IMG/VR virus record: IMGVR_UViG_3300010354_000111
Span: 1-56,211 of that record
Length of the DNA stretch: 56,211 nucleotides
From: a virus
Reading direction: 5' to 3' (one strand)
Of this stretch, positions 1 to 7,059 are shown in pieces. Each line of letters begins with the position of its first letter. Position 1 is the first letter of the stretch. The notes under the pieces were generated by a model, which was not told the DNA's origin, searched no databases, and saw nothing but the letters and a program-made list of their open reading frames with translations. The position numbers and the translations under genes were made by a program.

Positions 1-159
1 AATGACTTCAGAGATGTTATCATTAGCGAACCATCTAGGATTACCAGAATGATTCTTTAATCTATCTCTAATTACTTCGCTCATAGGGCGACCAAATACC
101 GCCCCCTCATAACCAGGATGATATGGAGCATCCTCAACTAATTTTTTACTCGTAGTCAT
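1..159 (-). CDS. Probable GTP cyclohydrolase I (FolE), N-terminal part, cut by window edge
   Basis: An open frame starts with ATG at 159 and runs off the window, giving 53 residues. The segment reads RWFANDNISEVI near its visible end, which resembles the region just before the first helix of phage and bacterial GTP cyclohydrolase I (FolE), often written as ANDNIS-[EF]. FolE converts GTP to dihydroneopterin triphosphate, the first step of both folate and 7-deazaguanine synthesis. The gene lies two genes downstream of QueE on the same strand, which fits a 7-deazaguanine pathway. The catalytic zinc and histidine residues lie outside the window, so the call rests on a short N-terminal match and on context. 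Its start overlaps the preceding small gene by 14 bases. Confidence 0.45.
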   Translation of the reverse strand, partial: MTTSKKLVEDAPYHPGYEGAVFGRPMSEVIRDRLKNHSGNPRWFANDNISEVI

Positions 160-346
160 TTAATACCTTCGCCAATTTTTTCATTTCATCTTTATTCATA
201 AAAAATTCATAAGTATTTTTTAGAATCAAGTCTTCTTGTTGATTATATTCTTCCCGAATAAAATGTATAACCTTTACATCACTCGGGGATTTACATTCAC
301 CAATAGTTATAAACATTTTGAAATCATCTCTATCAATAATTTTCAT
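146..346 (-). CDS. Small hypothetical protein (66 aa)
   Basis: I do not recognise this protein. The chosen start is the ATG at 346, whose A overlaps the QueE stop codon (TAATG), a typical coupled arrangement. An upstream in-frame ATG at 358 would add four residues inside QueE and is less likely. The product begins MKIIDRDDFKMF, is charged, has no membrane segment, and has a KNTYEFFMNKDEMKKLAKVL helix-like C-terminal half. It sits between QueE and the probable FolE start in a tightly packed minus-strand run, so it is co-transcribed with them. That does not show a shared function. Confidence 0.6.
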   Translation of the reverse strand: MKIIDRDDFKMFITIGECKSPSDVKVIHFIREEYNQQEDLILKNTYEFFMNKDEMKKLAKVLNDYE

Positions 347-1191
347 TAAGTTCCCCAAGCATTTTTAAATAAAGGTATTTGGAGTCTATCAGAATACCTA
401 TATCCTTTTTTCATTGCCAAATCTGCTACTAAAGTATTAGTTAAAGAATATCCTTCAGATGTGCCACCACATGGCATCAAATATACAGGACCAGTGAAAC
501 CTGCATTTCTATAAACTTCAACAGCTTTAGTTGCTTCCTCGGCATCGTCTTCTGATGCGATAACAAATTTTAGATATACATATCCATGTTCTTGATACTG
601 TCTAATAATTTCCGGACAAATGGCCTCATCCCAATTTTCCCCACTGACACTTAATTTTGGACTTACACTAAAGGTCAATTTATCCCAACCTTTTCTCCAA
701 TGTGTTTTTAAGTATTCACTAAAATTTGCAGAAAGTTCTTGTGTGCCATTAGTTTCAAATGTCATTTCTTGTAAGCCTAACATAGCAGGATGGCTTAGTA
801 ATTCTGGGTATGATTTTTGCCATCCCAATAATGGTTCGCCTCCAGTAATGACGAGATGCTCACTTTCCCACTTGCGATTAGGTAACATACTAATAATGGC
901 ATGAGCAAGAACAGTAGTATCAAGAACAGGAGACAAATGCTTAAAACGAGGATCCCAGCTTGCATAGCTATCACAACCAGTATGAACGAGAGGAAGATCC
1001 TTATACTCATTGTAATTTTTGATATTAGAAGCAATAACATCTCTTTCATCACTAACCTCGCCCCTCGGCATACCGAAACCACTACATGTAAAGTTGCAAC
1101 CAAAAGTTCTTAAGAACACTGAAGGTACGCCCATATAGCGACCTTCCCCTTGAATAGAATAAAATAATTCTGATACTTTAATTTTTGCCAT
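346..1191 (-). CDS. queE: QueE-type 7-carboxy-7-deazaguanine synthase (radical SAM)
   Basis: QueE uses S-adenosylmethionine and a 4Fe-4S cluster to contract 6-carboxy-tetrahydropterin to 7-carboxy-7-deazaguanine, the committed step to preQ0, queuosine and phage 7-deaza DNA bases. The N-terminus reads ELFYSIQGEGRYMGVPSVFLR, the classic QueE substrate loop, and GGEP (about residues 114-117) is the radical-SAM SAM-binding motif. The cluster motif is odd: C32 and C36 have the normal CxxxC spacing, but residue 39 is Phe. The best third ligand is C73, in GCDSYASW, which matches the CD-[ST]-x-YA that normally follows directly. This leaves 36 residues between the second and third cysteines instead of two. 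At 281 residues it is longer than usual bacterial QueE (about 210-225), as the insertion predicts. A ribosome site, GAGGTGAT, precedes the start. Its neighbours are gp55 upstream and a probable FolE downstream. Confidence 0.85.
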   Translation of the reverse strand: MAKIKVSELFYSIQGEGRYMGVPSVFLRTFGCNFTCSGFGMPRGEVSDERDVIASNIKNYNEYKDLPLVHTGCDSYASWDPRFKHLSPVLDTTVLAHAIISMLPNRKWESEHLVITGGEPLLGWQKSYPELLSHPAMLGLQEMTFETNGTQELSANFSEYLKTHWRKGWDKLTFSVSPKLSVSGENWDEAICPEIIRQYQEHGYVYLKFVIASEDDAEEATKAVEVYRNAGFTGPVYLMPCGGTSEGYSLTNTLVADLAMKKGYRYSDRLQIPLFKNAWGT

Positions 1192-1225
1192 AGATCACCT
1201 CGTAAATAACATATTATATAGTAAA

Positions 1226-1846
1226 CTAATCATCTAAATCAAGTGGATTACGTACTTCTTCTTCAGCTAATTTGTTCTTTTTAGGTAAATGAACTACTCT
1301 TTTTTCTATATCTACCTGATCTAATTGCTTTTTAACATAATCCATAATTTGATTATTAAATTCTTCACTGCCATGTTCCTGAGAAATAATTTGATCAATA
1401 TCCAAATTTTCTATCATTTTATATTTAGTTGCCTGTATTTTCTTTTCTTTTTGTATTCTTCGTATAAAAGCAAAGTATACAATCTGAGTGTAATAGGCAA
1501 AAGGATTAGATGATTTTGATGGATCAAATTTAGCAACAGCAGTTAAACAATTTTCAATACCATCACTTATCATATCATCTTTAAATGTATAATTTATAAA
1601 ATTTGATTTATACGATAAATGTGTAGCAATCTTGATAAAACATTCACCTATATAATTAGGTACCTGGGGCTGAGGCTTACCATTAGATAATGCGTCATCT
1701 ACTAATAATCTATAATCTATTAATGCTTGTAGAAATTTTTTATTATCTACATAATGTGATGATACAGGTATATCAATGGACTGATCTATTTCCGGCGACA
1801 AGGATTCGTTTGTCCCCTTCACTTTCTTCGTTTGTTTCTTCATCAT
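1226..1846 (-). CDS. gp55: Late-transcription sigma factor gp55
   Basis: T4 gp55 is a minimal sigma-like subunit that lets host RNA polymerase recognise late promoters (TATAAATA) together with the sliding clamp and gp33. This 206-residue protein (T4: 185) has the family's hallmark block, VPNYIGECFIKIATHLS followed by FINYTFKDDMISDGIENC and NPFAYYTQIVYFAFIRRIQKEKK, which corresponds to the sigma region 2 core. The first codons (MMKKQTKK) overlap the end of the preceding gene by 74 bases in another frame, so its N-terminal 25 residues are double-coded. A later start would remove little conserved sequence. TATAAATA elements elsewhere in the window and a gp33 gene at 53.8 kb show that the full late switch is present. 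Confidence 0.92.
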   Translation of the reverse strand: MMKKQTKKVKGTNESLSPEIDQSIDIPVSSHYVDNKKFLQALIDYRLLVDDALSNGKPQPQVPNYIGECFIKIATHLSYKSNFINYTFKDDMISDGIENCLTAVAKFDPSKSSNPFAYYTQIVYFAFIRRIQKEKKIQATKYKMIENLDIDQIISQEHGSEEFNNQIMDYVKKQLDQVDIEKRVVHLPKKNKLAEEEVRNPLDLDD

Positions 1847-2219
1847 TTTTCATACTTTTCATAAGATTGGACAAAAACTCTTCTTCTAATGATCCATTAT
1901 CCTTGATAGGCTTAGGCTCATTAGTGTGCTCAATAAAACTTTTATAGTTATCTCTAAAATGTTCTTTGACATCAGTCGCTACAATAATTTGTTGTGTAGG
2001 AATTTCATATACTGTTTCATCACTTATGGAAATCCAAGGAGTCAAAACATATGTCTCAGCAATTTGGGATCCTCTCGGTATTCTAACAGGAGTTACTAAA
2101 ACAGGATCCAAAATATGAATAGATATTTTGCTTTTTAAATTTTGGCAATCATCATCAGTAGCACATACAATATTTTCACCATTACTAAGTTTTAAAAATT
2201 TGTAGTGTAAATTGTTCAT
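1773..2219 (-). CDS. Conserved hypothetical protein between UvsW and gp55
   Basis: This 148-residue protein has a compact N-terminal domain rich in beta strands (YKFLKLSNGENIVCAT, then PVRIPRG, then YVLTPWISISDE, then IIVATDV). The pattern resembles the small LSm-like proteins encoded next to uvsW and gp55 in marine T4-like phages. The C-terminal third is acidic and looks disordered (NDEETNEESEGDK). Its ATG at 2219 overlaps the UvsW stop (ATGA), and its tail overlaps the gp55 start by 74 bases. The conserved position suggests a role linked to transcription or recombination, but no function is established. The LSm resemblance is a judgement by eye. Confidence 0.75.
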   Translation of the reverse strand: MNNLHYKFLKLSNGENIVCATDDDCQNLKSKISIHILDPVLVTPVRIPRGSQIAETYVLTPWISISDETVYEIPTQQIIVATDVKEHFRDNYKSFIEHTNEPKPIKDNGSLEEEFLSNLMKSMKNDEETNEESEGDKRILVAGNRSVH

Positions 2220-3700
2220 TTGATAGGAACCTTTATTAGTTTATATTCAAAATGTTCATCATTATAAATTTTAATTCTTTCTATCATATGAAGTAGTGTG
2301 TAATTCTTTTTAGATTTCCAAGAGAGATCGTCTCCTATATCATAAAGATTACACTGATCTTTTTCTTCGCTTGTTCTCAATCCTCTTCCTATTGACTGAA
2401 GATTTCTTACTCTAGATTTTGAGGGAGAAGCAAAAATAATATTATGCAACTTTTTGATATTTATTCCTGTAGAAAAAGTGCCATATGAAGCCACTATTAT
2501 AGCATCATTTTCTTTTTCTGTCAATAGCCTTACTTGTTCTCGTTGTTCTGTATCTGTGCCACCATATACAAAAAAGACTTGCCTATTTTCACACTTAGCA
2601 CATATCATATCGTAAAGTAATTTACCATGCTTTTCAACATACTGAAAAAGAACAAGGGTGTTCCCCTTTTGATCTATAGCTAAGTTACGTATGAACTTAT
2701 TTCTTTCATTGTATGTTACTATAAAATCCATCTCTTGTTGGTAGTCAAATCCTTTTGCATTTTTTCTTATCTCATCAGGATACTCTAATATAATATTATA
2801 GATCTGAAGATTTGCTAATGTTTTATCTGTTATTAATTTTTTAGTTGTTGTAACTTTATAGACAGAACCAAACAATCCCTCTAATACTAATTTGTGAGTT
2901 TTAGTTCCATCTAAAGTGCCAGTTGTTCCTATACGATAAGGAGTAGTTGTACATTTATTTAAAATACCTGTTAAAGATTTTGCCTTGAATAGATGTGCCT
3001 CATCTCCATAAATTGTTTGAAACTCAGCAAAAAAATTTTTCGGTAGTTTATATAATGACTGCCATGTACTTATCACAACGTTGAATTGATTTGATTTTTC
3101 ATGCCCGCCATAAATTCTATGACAATTTTCAGATGTTTTCCATTCATTCAATCCTGAGTAATCTTGGAAATCTGAGTACATCTGTTCCACAAGGCTTGTT
3201 GTAGGGACAAGAATGAGTTGTCGTCTTCCGAATTTTTGATGCCAGCGTATGAGGCAGTAAATAATAAGAGATTTTCCCGAACCAGTTGGCGATAATAAAA
3301 GGCGTCTTCCGTTGACAATTGCTTGATAGACTGCATCGATTTGATACTCTCTAATTTGTATTGATTGACCTTTTGATGAAATTTTTAAAGATTCACAAAA
3401 ACTTTTAACTTCTTCTATGGTTACCTCATCATGAGATTTTCTATAATTACTTTCATCAACAGAGTATTCTCTCTCTTCTGCAAATTTTTTTACATAATCT
3501 AAAAGACCAATGTAAAGTTCTTTCGTGAACATTGAAAAAAGTCTTACTTTCCCATCCCACATACGAGACTTATATAATGGATGAAATTTTGCACCAGGAA
3601 CATCAAACGAAAAATGGTCATTTAATTCTTGAGCAATAGATGCATCACTATCAATAAGTAAATGCACTTCATTCTTTTTTCTTATACTAATATCCGCCAT
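2216..3700 (-). CDS. uvsW: UvsW-type DNA/RNA helicase
   Basis: UvsW is an SF2 helicase that unwinds branched DNA and R-loops, switching T4 replication from origin-dependent to recombination-dependent mode. The 494-residue length matches T4 UvsW (about 500). An N-terminal domain of about 110 residues holds the conserved FHPLYKSRMWDGKVRLF substrate-binding segment. The Walker A motif SPTGSGKS is at residues 137-144, the DEAH box is in IYGDEAHLF (about residue 233), motif III is GTTGTLDG, and motif VI is QSIGRGLR near the C-terminus. It lies directly downstream of UvsY (ATG overlapping the UvsY stop at 3700) and upstream of the small conserved gene, an arrangement typical of this phage group. 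Confidence 0.95.
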   Translation of the reverse strand: MADISIRKKNEVHLLIDSDASIAQELNDHFSFDVPGAKFHPLYKSRMWDGKVRLFSMFTKELYIGLLDYVKKFAEEREYSVDESNYRKSHDEVTIEEVKSFCESLKISSKGQSIQIREYQIDAVYQAIVNGRRLLLSPTGSGKSLIIYCLIRWHQKFGRRQLILVPTTSLVEQMYSDFQDYSGLNEWKTSENCHRIYGGHEKSNQFNVVISTWQSLYKLPKNFFAEFQTIYGDEAHLFKAKSLTGILNKCTTTPYRIGTTGTLDGTKTHKLVLEGLFGSVYKVTTTKKLITDKTLANLQIYNIILEYPDEIRKNAKGFDYQQEMDFIVTYNERNKFIRNLAIDQKGNTLVLFQYVEKHGKLLYDMICAKCENRQVFFVYGGTDTEQREQVRLLTEKENDAIIVASYGTFSTGINIKKLHNIIFASPSKSRVRNLQSIGRGLRTSEEKDQCNLYDIGDDLSWKSKKNYTLLHMIERIKIYNDEHFEYKLIKVPIK

Positions 3701-4140
3701 TACATCATTCCATTAGTAAACTTCGTCCATTCTATAGTATTTTTTATATCCCAAGTTCTACTATTTAAAGATCTGATAATAGCATCAAGCTGATATAGAA
3801 CGGTTTTGAAGTATTCTATTTTATCTTGTAATGCTACAAGTTCTGCATCCCCTTGTAGAAATTCATCTATTTCATTTTTTAGAGGTTTTGTGCCTTGCCA
3901 TTGATTCCAACCTTCTTCCTCTAATTCTACACGAGACATCTCTCCCCTATAATAACGATACTTCTTTCTTCTACAATTTAGATAATCTGATTCTGCTTTT
4001 CTTAGATTAAGTCTTGTAGAAGAAAGATAGTTAATATATTTAGCATGAAGTATAGGAGTGCGAGCTGATTCTTTACCAAGATTAGTTTCATCTATCCTGC
4101 AATCTTCAGCCCACATTTCCTGAAGATCACTTAATTTCAT
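3700..4140 (-). CDS. uvsY: Recombination mediator UvsY
   Basis: UvsY loads the UvsX recombinase onto gp32-coated single-stranded DNA. The 146-residue product (T4: 137) begins MKLSDLQEMWAEDCRID and continues with SARTPILHAKYINYLSSTR, a strongly family-specific pattern. It then shows YLNCRRKKYRYYRGEMS and a C-terminal helical segment ending in RTWDIKNTIEWTKFTNG. It is all-helical with basic clusters, as expected for a DNA-binding hexamer. It precedes UvsW in the same operon with overlapping ends. The partner gp32 is encoded at 51.9 kb; UvsX is not in the window. Confidence 0.93.
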   Translation of the reverse strand: MKLSDLQEMWAEDCRIDETNLGKESARTPILHAKYINYLSSTRLNLRKAESDYLNCRRKKYRYYRGEMSRVELEEEGWNQWQGTKPLKNEIDEFLQGDAELVALQDKIEYFKTVLYQLDAIIRSLNSRTWDIKNTIEWTKFTNGMM

Positions 4141-4146
4141 AAAGTA

Positions 4147-5046
4147 TTAAGGTTGTTGAATTTGAATAATTTGTTGAGGGTTGCCCATAAAGTTAAATGT
4201 GCCATAGTGGTTCAACGAAATTGTTGGATCAAGCCAAATTTCTCCACCAATATCTTGCCATCTACGACTAAAAGTATAATCCTCAGATAAGTATCGTTTA
4301 TCTTTTGGATCGATCATTGTATCAAACATTGCATAAAAATAATCCTGTAGTTCAGGACCAGTATTAAGATCATTATTATACTTAAGTTCTGGATATGCAG
4401 CAATCATTTTGTCGATTGCTTCGCGTTTGATCATCATAAAACCTGTTGCGCCATCGTGTAATCTAATCAAACCATTTTCAATAGCTATTTGTTTTAGATC
4501 TCTATTAACAAACTTAAAATTGATTGCATAGTCTGAACCAAAGGCCGCTACTTGTTGACTGTTATAGTTTTCACTATTAGAACGAACCGAATCTTTGATT
4601 CTTTCCCAATTCACTCCCTTTTTAGGGTACGCGCCAACAACAACTTCTTTATTATGAGCAATTAACTTTAGAACATCTTCAACTTGGAATTCAATGTCCG
4701 CATCAATAAACATCAAGCGGGTAAAATTACTTTGTAGAAAATATGCTAGTAATACATTTCTAGCTCTAGTTACCAATGACTCATTAGCAATAGTTCCAAA
4801 TGCAAGGGGAATATTATGCTGATTGCAAAAGGTTAATAATTTAATACACGATCTGAAGTATGCCTCGTTAAGCATACCACCATAACAAGGAGTAGCAACG
4901 AAAATTCTTTCGTTGTTTCGCAGATCATCTAACTTGATTTCTAGACGACCTTGTTGCGCTTCTAAACTAGGTACTTGTGGTTCGGGAGGTTGTGCAACTT
5001 TCACAGTAGATGGTGAAATTGCTGTTGGATCCAATTTTATTGCCAT
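4147..5046 (-). CDS. Glycosyltransferase-like protein (GT-A fold)
   Basis: The 299-residue protein opens its folded part with RIFVATPCYGGMLNEAYFRS, then has a long helix-strand pattern and a DxD motif in RLMFIDADIEF (about residues 112-122), followed by EVVVGAYPKK. This is the layout of GT-A nucleotide-sugar transferases. The C-terminal half contains YLSEDYTFSRRWQDIGGEIWLDP, a usual acceptor-side motif of family 2-like enzymes. The first 30 residues are Pro/Gln-rich and probably disordered. It could decorate phage DNA, a virion protein or host surface sugars; the sequence does not decide. It sits between a tail-tube-like gene and UvsY with short gaps, so it may be expressed from the late promoter at 5663. 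Confidence 0.7.
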   Translation of the reverse strand: MAIKLDPTAISPSTVKVAQPPEPQVPSLEAQQGRLEIKLDDLRNNERIFVATPCYGGMLNEAYFRSCIKLLTFCNQHNIPLAFGTIANESLVTRARNVLLAYFLQSNFTRLMFIDADIEFQVEDVLKLIAHNKEVVVGAYPKKGVNWERIKDSVRSNSENYNSQQVAAFGSDYAINFKFVNRDLKQIAIENGLIRLHDGATGFMMIKREAIDKMIAAYPELKYNNDLNTGPELQDYFYAMFDTMIDPKDKRYLSEDYTFSRRWQDIGGEIWLDPTISLNHYGTFNFMGNPQQIIQIQQP

Positions 5047-5061
5047 AATAACTCCAAAATA

Positions 5062-5646
5062 TTAAAGTTGTTCTACTTCAAATAATTTATATTTGAATGC
5101 TGCTATTGCTGTAAAGTATTCTACGGTTGATGATGCTATTTCAAAATCTAATGCTTCTAAGGAAATTGGGAACAAGTCTTTGAATATTATATTTGTTTTA
5201 GGATTGTTTGTCGAGTCTAAAATAGTCAAAGTACCGTCCGAGTATGCCAAAGCTTCAGATTGGCCTGCTTGGTTTAAAACAAAAGGAAATCTATTTTGTC
5301 TGCCCTTAATGAATTGTGAAAATTGAGTATATTCTTTTGGAAACCCTAAAGCAGTTATCCATGAATACAATTCTAAATAATTTGACATATCTTCCGATAT
5401 CAAAAATCGTATTACAAAATCACCAAATTGCATTTTATCTCCTATTACTGGTCTATCTAAAAAAGGAGTAGGTTGAACAGCATGACCTATAGCAATAGCT
5501 GGTAAATTTGCAGACTGGCAGGTATATGAAGCATTTGGTAAATCTTTTATAGTAAATCTAAAAGCATTAGGCCTAAGAAAATCGTAGGTAGTAGGTCTAC
5601 TTGCTTCATAGTTTGCTTTTACTATATTAAGATTTGCTGTATACAT
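5062..5646 (-). CDS. Tail-tube-like virion protein (gp19 family paralogue)
   Basis: The 194-residue protein has the pattern of a phage tail-tube fold: NAFRFTIKDLPNASYTCQSANLPAIAIG, then a TP-[FL]-DRPVIGDKMQFGDFVIRFLISEDMSNYLELYSWI segment, then PISLEALDFEIASSTVEYFTAIAAFKY near the end. Similar segments occur in gp19 (11202-11780) and in the protein at 48069-48698. It therefore probably forms a ring or cap in the tail or baseplate. It has its own TATAAATA promoter (5663-5670) and a strong ribosome site, AGGAGGG, in a very short leader. T4 itself has tube-fold proteins beyond gp19 (gp48, gp54), so a specialised ring is a reasonable inference. The exact role is unknown. Confidence 0.7.
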   Translation of the reverse strand: MYTANLNIVKANYEASRPTTYDFLRPNAFRFTIKDLPNASYTCQSANLPAIAIGHAVQPTPFLDRPVIGDKMQFGDFVIRFLISEDMSNYLELYSWITALGFPKEYTQFSQFIKGRQNRFPFVLNQAGQSEALAYSDGTLTILDSTNNPKTNIIFKDLFPISLEALDFEIASSTVEYFTAIAAFKYKLFEVEQL

Positions 5647-5662
5647 TTACACCCTCCTGCAT

Positions 5663-5670
5663 TATTTATA
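5663..5670 (-). promoter_or_regulatory. T4-type late promoter upstream of tube paralogue
   Basis: The minus strand reads TATAAATA exactly, the T4 late promoter consensus recognised by gp55. It lies 17 bases upstream of the ATG at 5646, leaving a leader only large enough for the AGGAGGG ribosome site, and directly downstream of the gp23 terminator. This places a fresh start right after the strongest expected late gene. Confidence 0.8.
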
Positions 5671-5675
5671 AAGAC

Positions 5676-5702
5676 AAAAAAGGGGGAATTTCTTCCCCCT
5701 TA
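5676..5702 (-). terminator. Rho-independent terminator after gp23
   Basis: On the minus strand AAGGGGGAA, a four-base loop GAAA, and TTCCCCCTT form a perfect 9-bp stem (5680-5688 with 5693-5701) followed by a T run (the A run at 5676-5681 on the plus strand). It is 26 bases past the gp23 stop. A second small inverted repeat, CCGA/TCGG (5703-5719 region), lies between the gp23 stop and this stem. A terminator here matches the need to insulate very strong gp23 transcription. Confidence 0.88.
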
Positions 5703-5727
5703 AGTCCGATCTGGGTCGGCTCAATAA

Positions 5728-7023
5728 TTACATTAAATTGATAACACGTGTCTTGCGATAGTACTGATTGCGGTTAGCTGTGAAGCTATCTGCATCGTTA
5801 GCACCAGCAGATGTTGTTACATATGGATTAGCAATTAGACCATAACGTGTCTTAAAGCCAATCTTTGGTTGGAAGCTATCAGGATCAATAGCACGAACCA
5901 TTTGTAGTGGTACATATGGGCAATAGAATAGACCAGCATCATATGGGCTAGCACCCTTGTATCCTACTACGTAGAACTGATTAGCAGCGCCTAGGTTTCC
6001 TGTATATGGATCGATATAAACACGATAACGTCCATTTAGAACACCTGCAAAAGTGTTGCCTGTATCATCTACATTCAAGCTAGCATTTGTTGACAATGCT
6101 GGAGCATAGTCAAGAACGCCAGACATTGCTAATGCAGAAGCTACATCAGCTGAACATACGATGAAGTTACCCTTTCCTCTACGAGTATCTTGAGCAATGT
6201 GATTAGCATCGCGTTCGATATTGAATAGAAGACCCTTGAAACGTTCTACAGACCAACGTCCATTTGAATCAATGTCTAAGTCAAATGTTCCTGCGGATGC
6301 TGTGGCTGGTGATCCGACCTTAGCAACGCTATAGATTAAGCGAACGATTTCGCGATTAATCTCAAACATAAACTCTTGAGATAAAATATTTGAAAGCTCA
6401 GCTTCAGCATCAAGACCATGAATAGCTTTCAAGTCTTGTGCTAATTCAACTGTATATTCAGCTTTCAAAGCACGTGACTTAGCAGTTACTGTTGTCTTGT
6501 CGATTGCGAAAGACATTTCGTTGAAAGTAGAAGAACCTTCAACTGCTGCTAATGTATTAGCTGCGCCAATACCGATGGTTGCTAAAATATTAGCTACTGA
6601 ACCGTTATGACCAGTAGCACCAGAGAAGCTTGTATTTGCTTCGTTGTATAGAGCTTCAACACGAGTACTTGTGTTAGAACGAGTATCGTTAGAACCACCA
6701 TACATAGCACGCATTGCAAAAATCAAGCCTGTTGGGCCTGTCATTGGCTGGACACCGCAAATATCATATGCCATTAGATTAGGCATAGCACGACGTACTA
6801 AACCAATCATAATTGGATCATATTTTTGAATTGCTGCTGTGTCTTGAGCAATGTTGTTTGTATGAACTTCAAACAACGCACTACGCTCTTCACGTAATGC
6901 TTTCTCTTGATTCTCTAAAAGAACGGTAGTAACTGTTCTTTTATAAGCATCTTTAATTTGTGGAAGATCTGGATGATCTAGAATCTTTCCCCACTTTTGT
7001 TGTAAATTTTCGGTTAAAAACAT
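5728..7023 (-). CDS. gp23: Major capsid protein gp23
   Basis: This is the precursor of the main shell subunit of the T4-like head. The 431-residue product (T4: 521) begins with the usual helical pro-region, then PIMIGLVRRAMPNLMAYDICGVQPMTGPTG, the most conserved gp23 block. Later come TAKSRALKAEYTVELAQDLKAIHGLDAE, FIVCSADVASALAMSG and GLFYCPYVPLQMVRAIDP, all characteristic of gp23. The gp21 protease in T4 cuts after (L/I)xE; here LFE at residues 50-52 and LLE at 35-37 are candidate sites, the first giving a mature protein of about 379 residues. A strong ribosome site (AAGGAGAAC) precedes the ATG. It follows the scaffold gene gp22 and is followed by a terminator. Confidence 0.97.
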   Translation of the reverse strand: MFLTENLQQKWGKILDHPDLPQIKDAYKRTVTTVLLENQEKALREERSALFEVHTNNIAQDTAAIQKYDPIMIGLVRRAMPNLMAYDICGVQPMTGPTGLIFAMRAMYGGSNDTRSNTSTRVEALYNEANTSFSGATGHNGSVANILATIGIGAANTLAAVEGSSTFNEMSFAIDKTTVTAKSRALKAEYTVELAQDLKAIHGLDAEAELSNILSQEFMFEINREIVRLIYSVAKVGSPATASAGTFDLDIDSNGRWSVERFKGLLFNIERDANHIAQDTRRGKGNFIVCSADVASALAMSGVLDYAPALSTNASLNVDDTGNTFAGVLNGRYRVYIDPYTGNLGAANQFYVVGYKGASPYDAGLFYCPYVPLQMVRAIDPDSFQPKIGFKTRYGLIANPYVTTSAGANDADSFTANRNQYYRKTRVINLM

Positions 7024-7059
7024 TTAGTTCTCCTTGAACGTAACCTTTAATTATTATGT

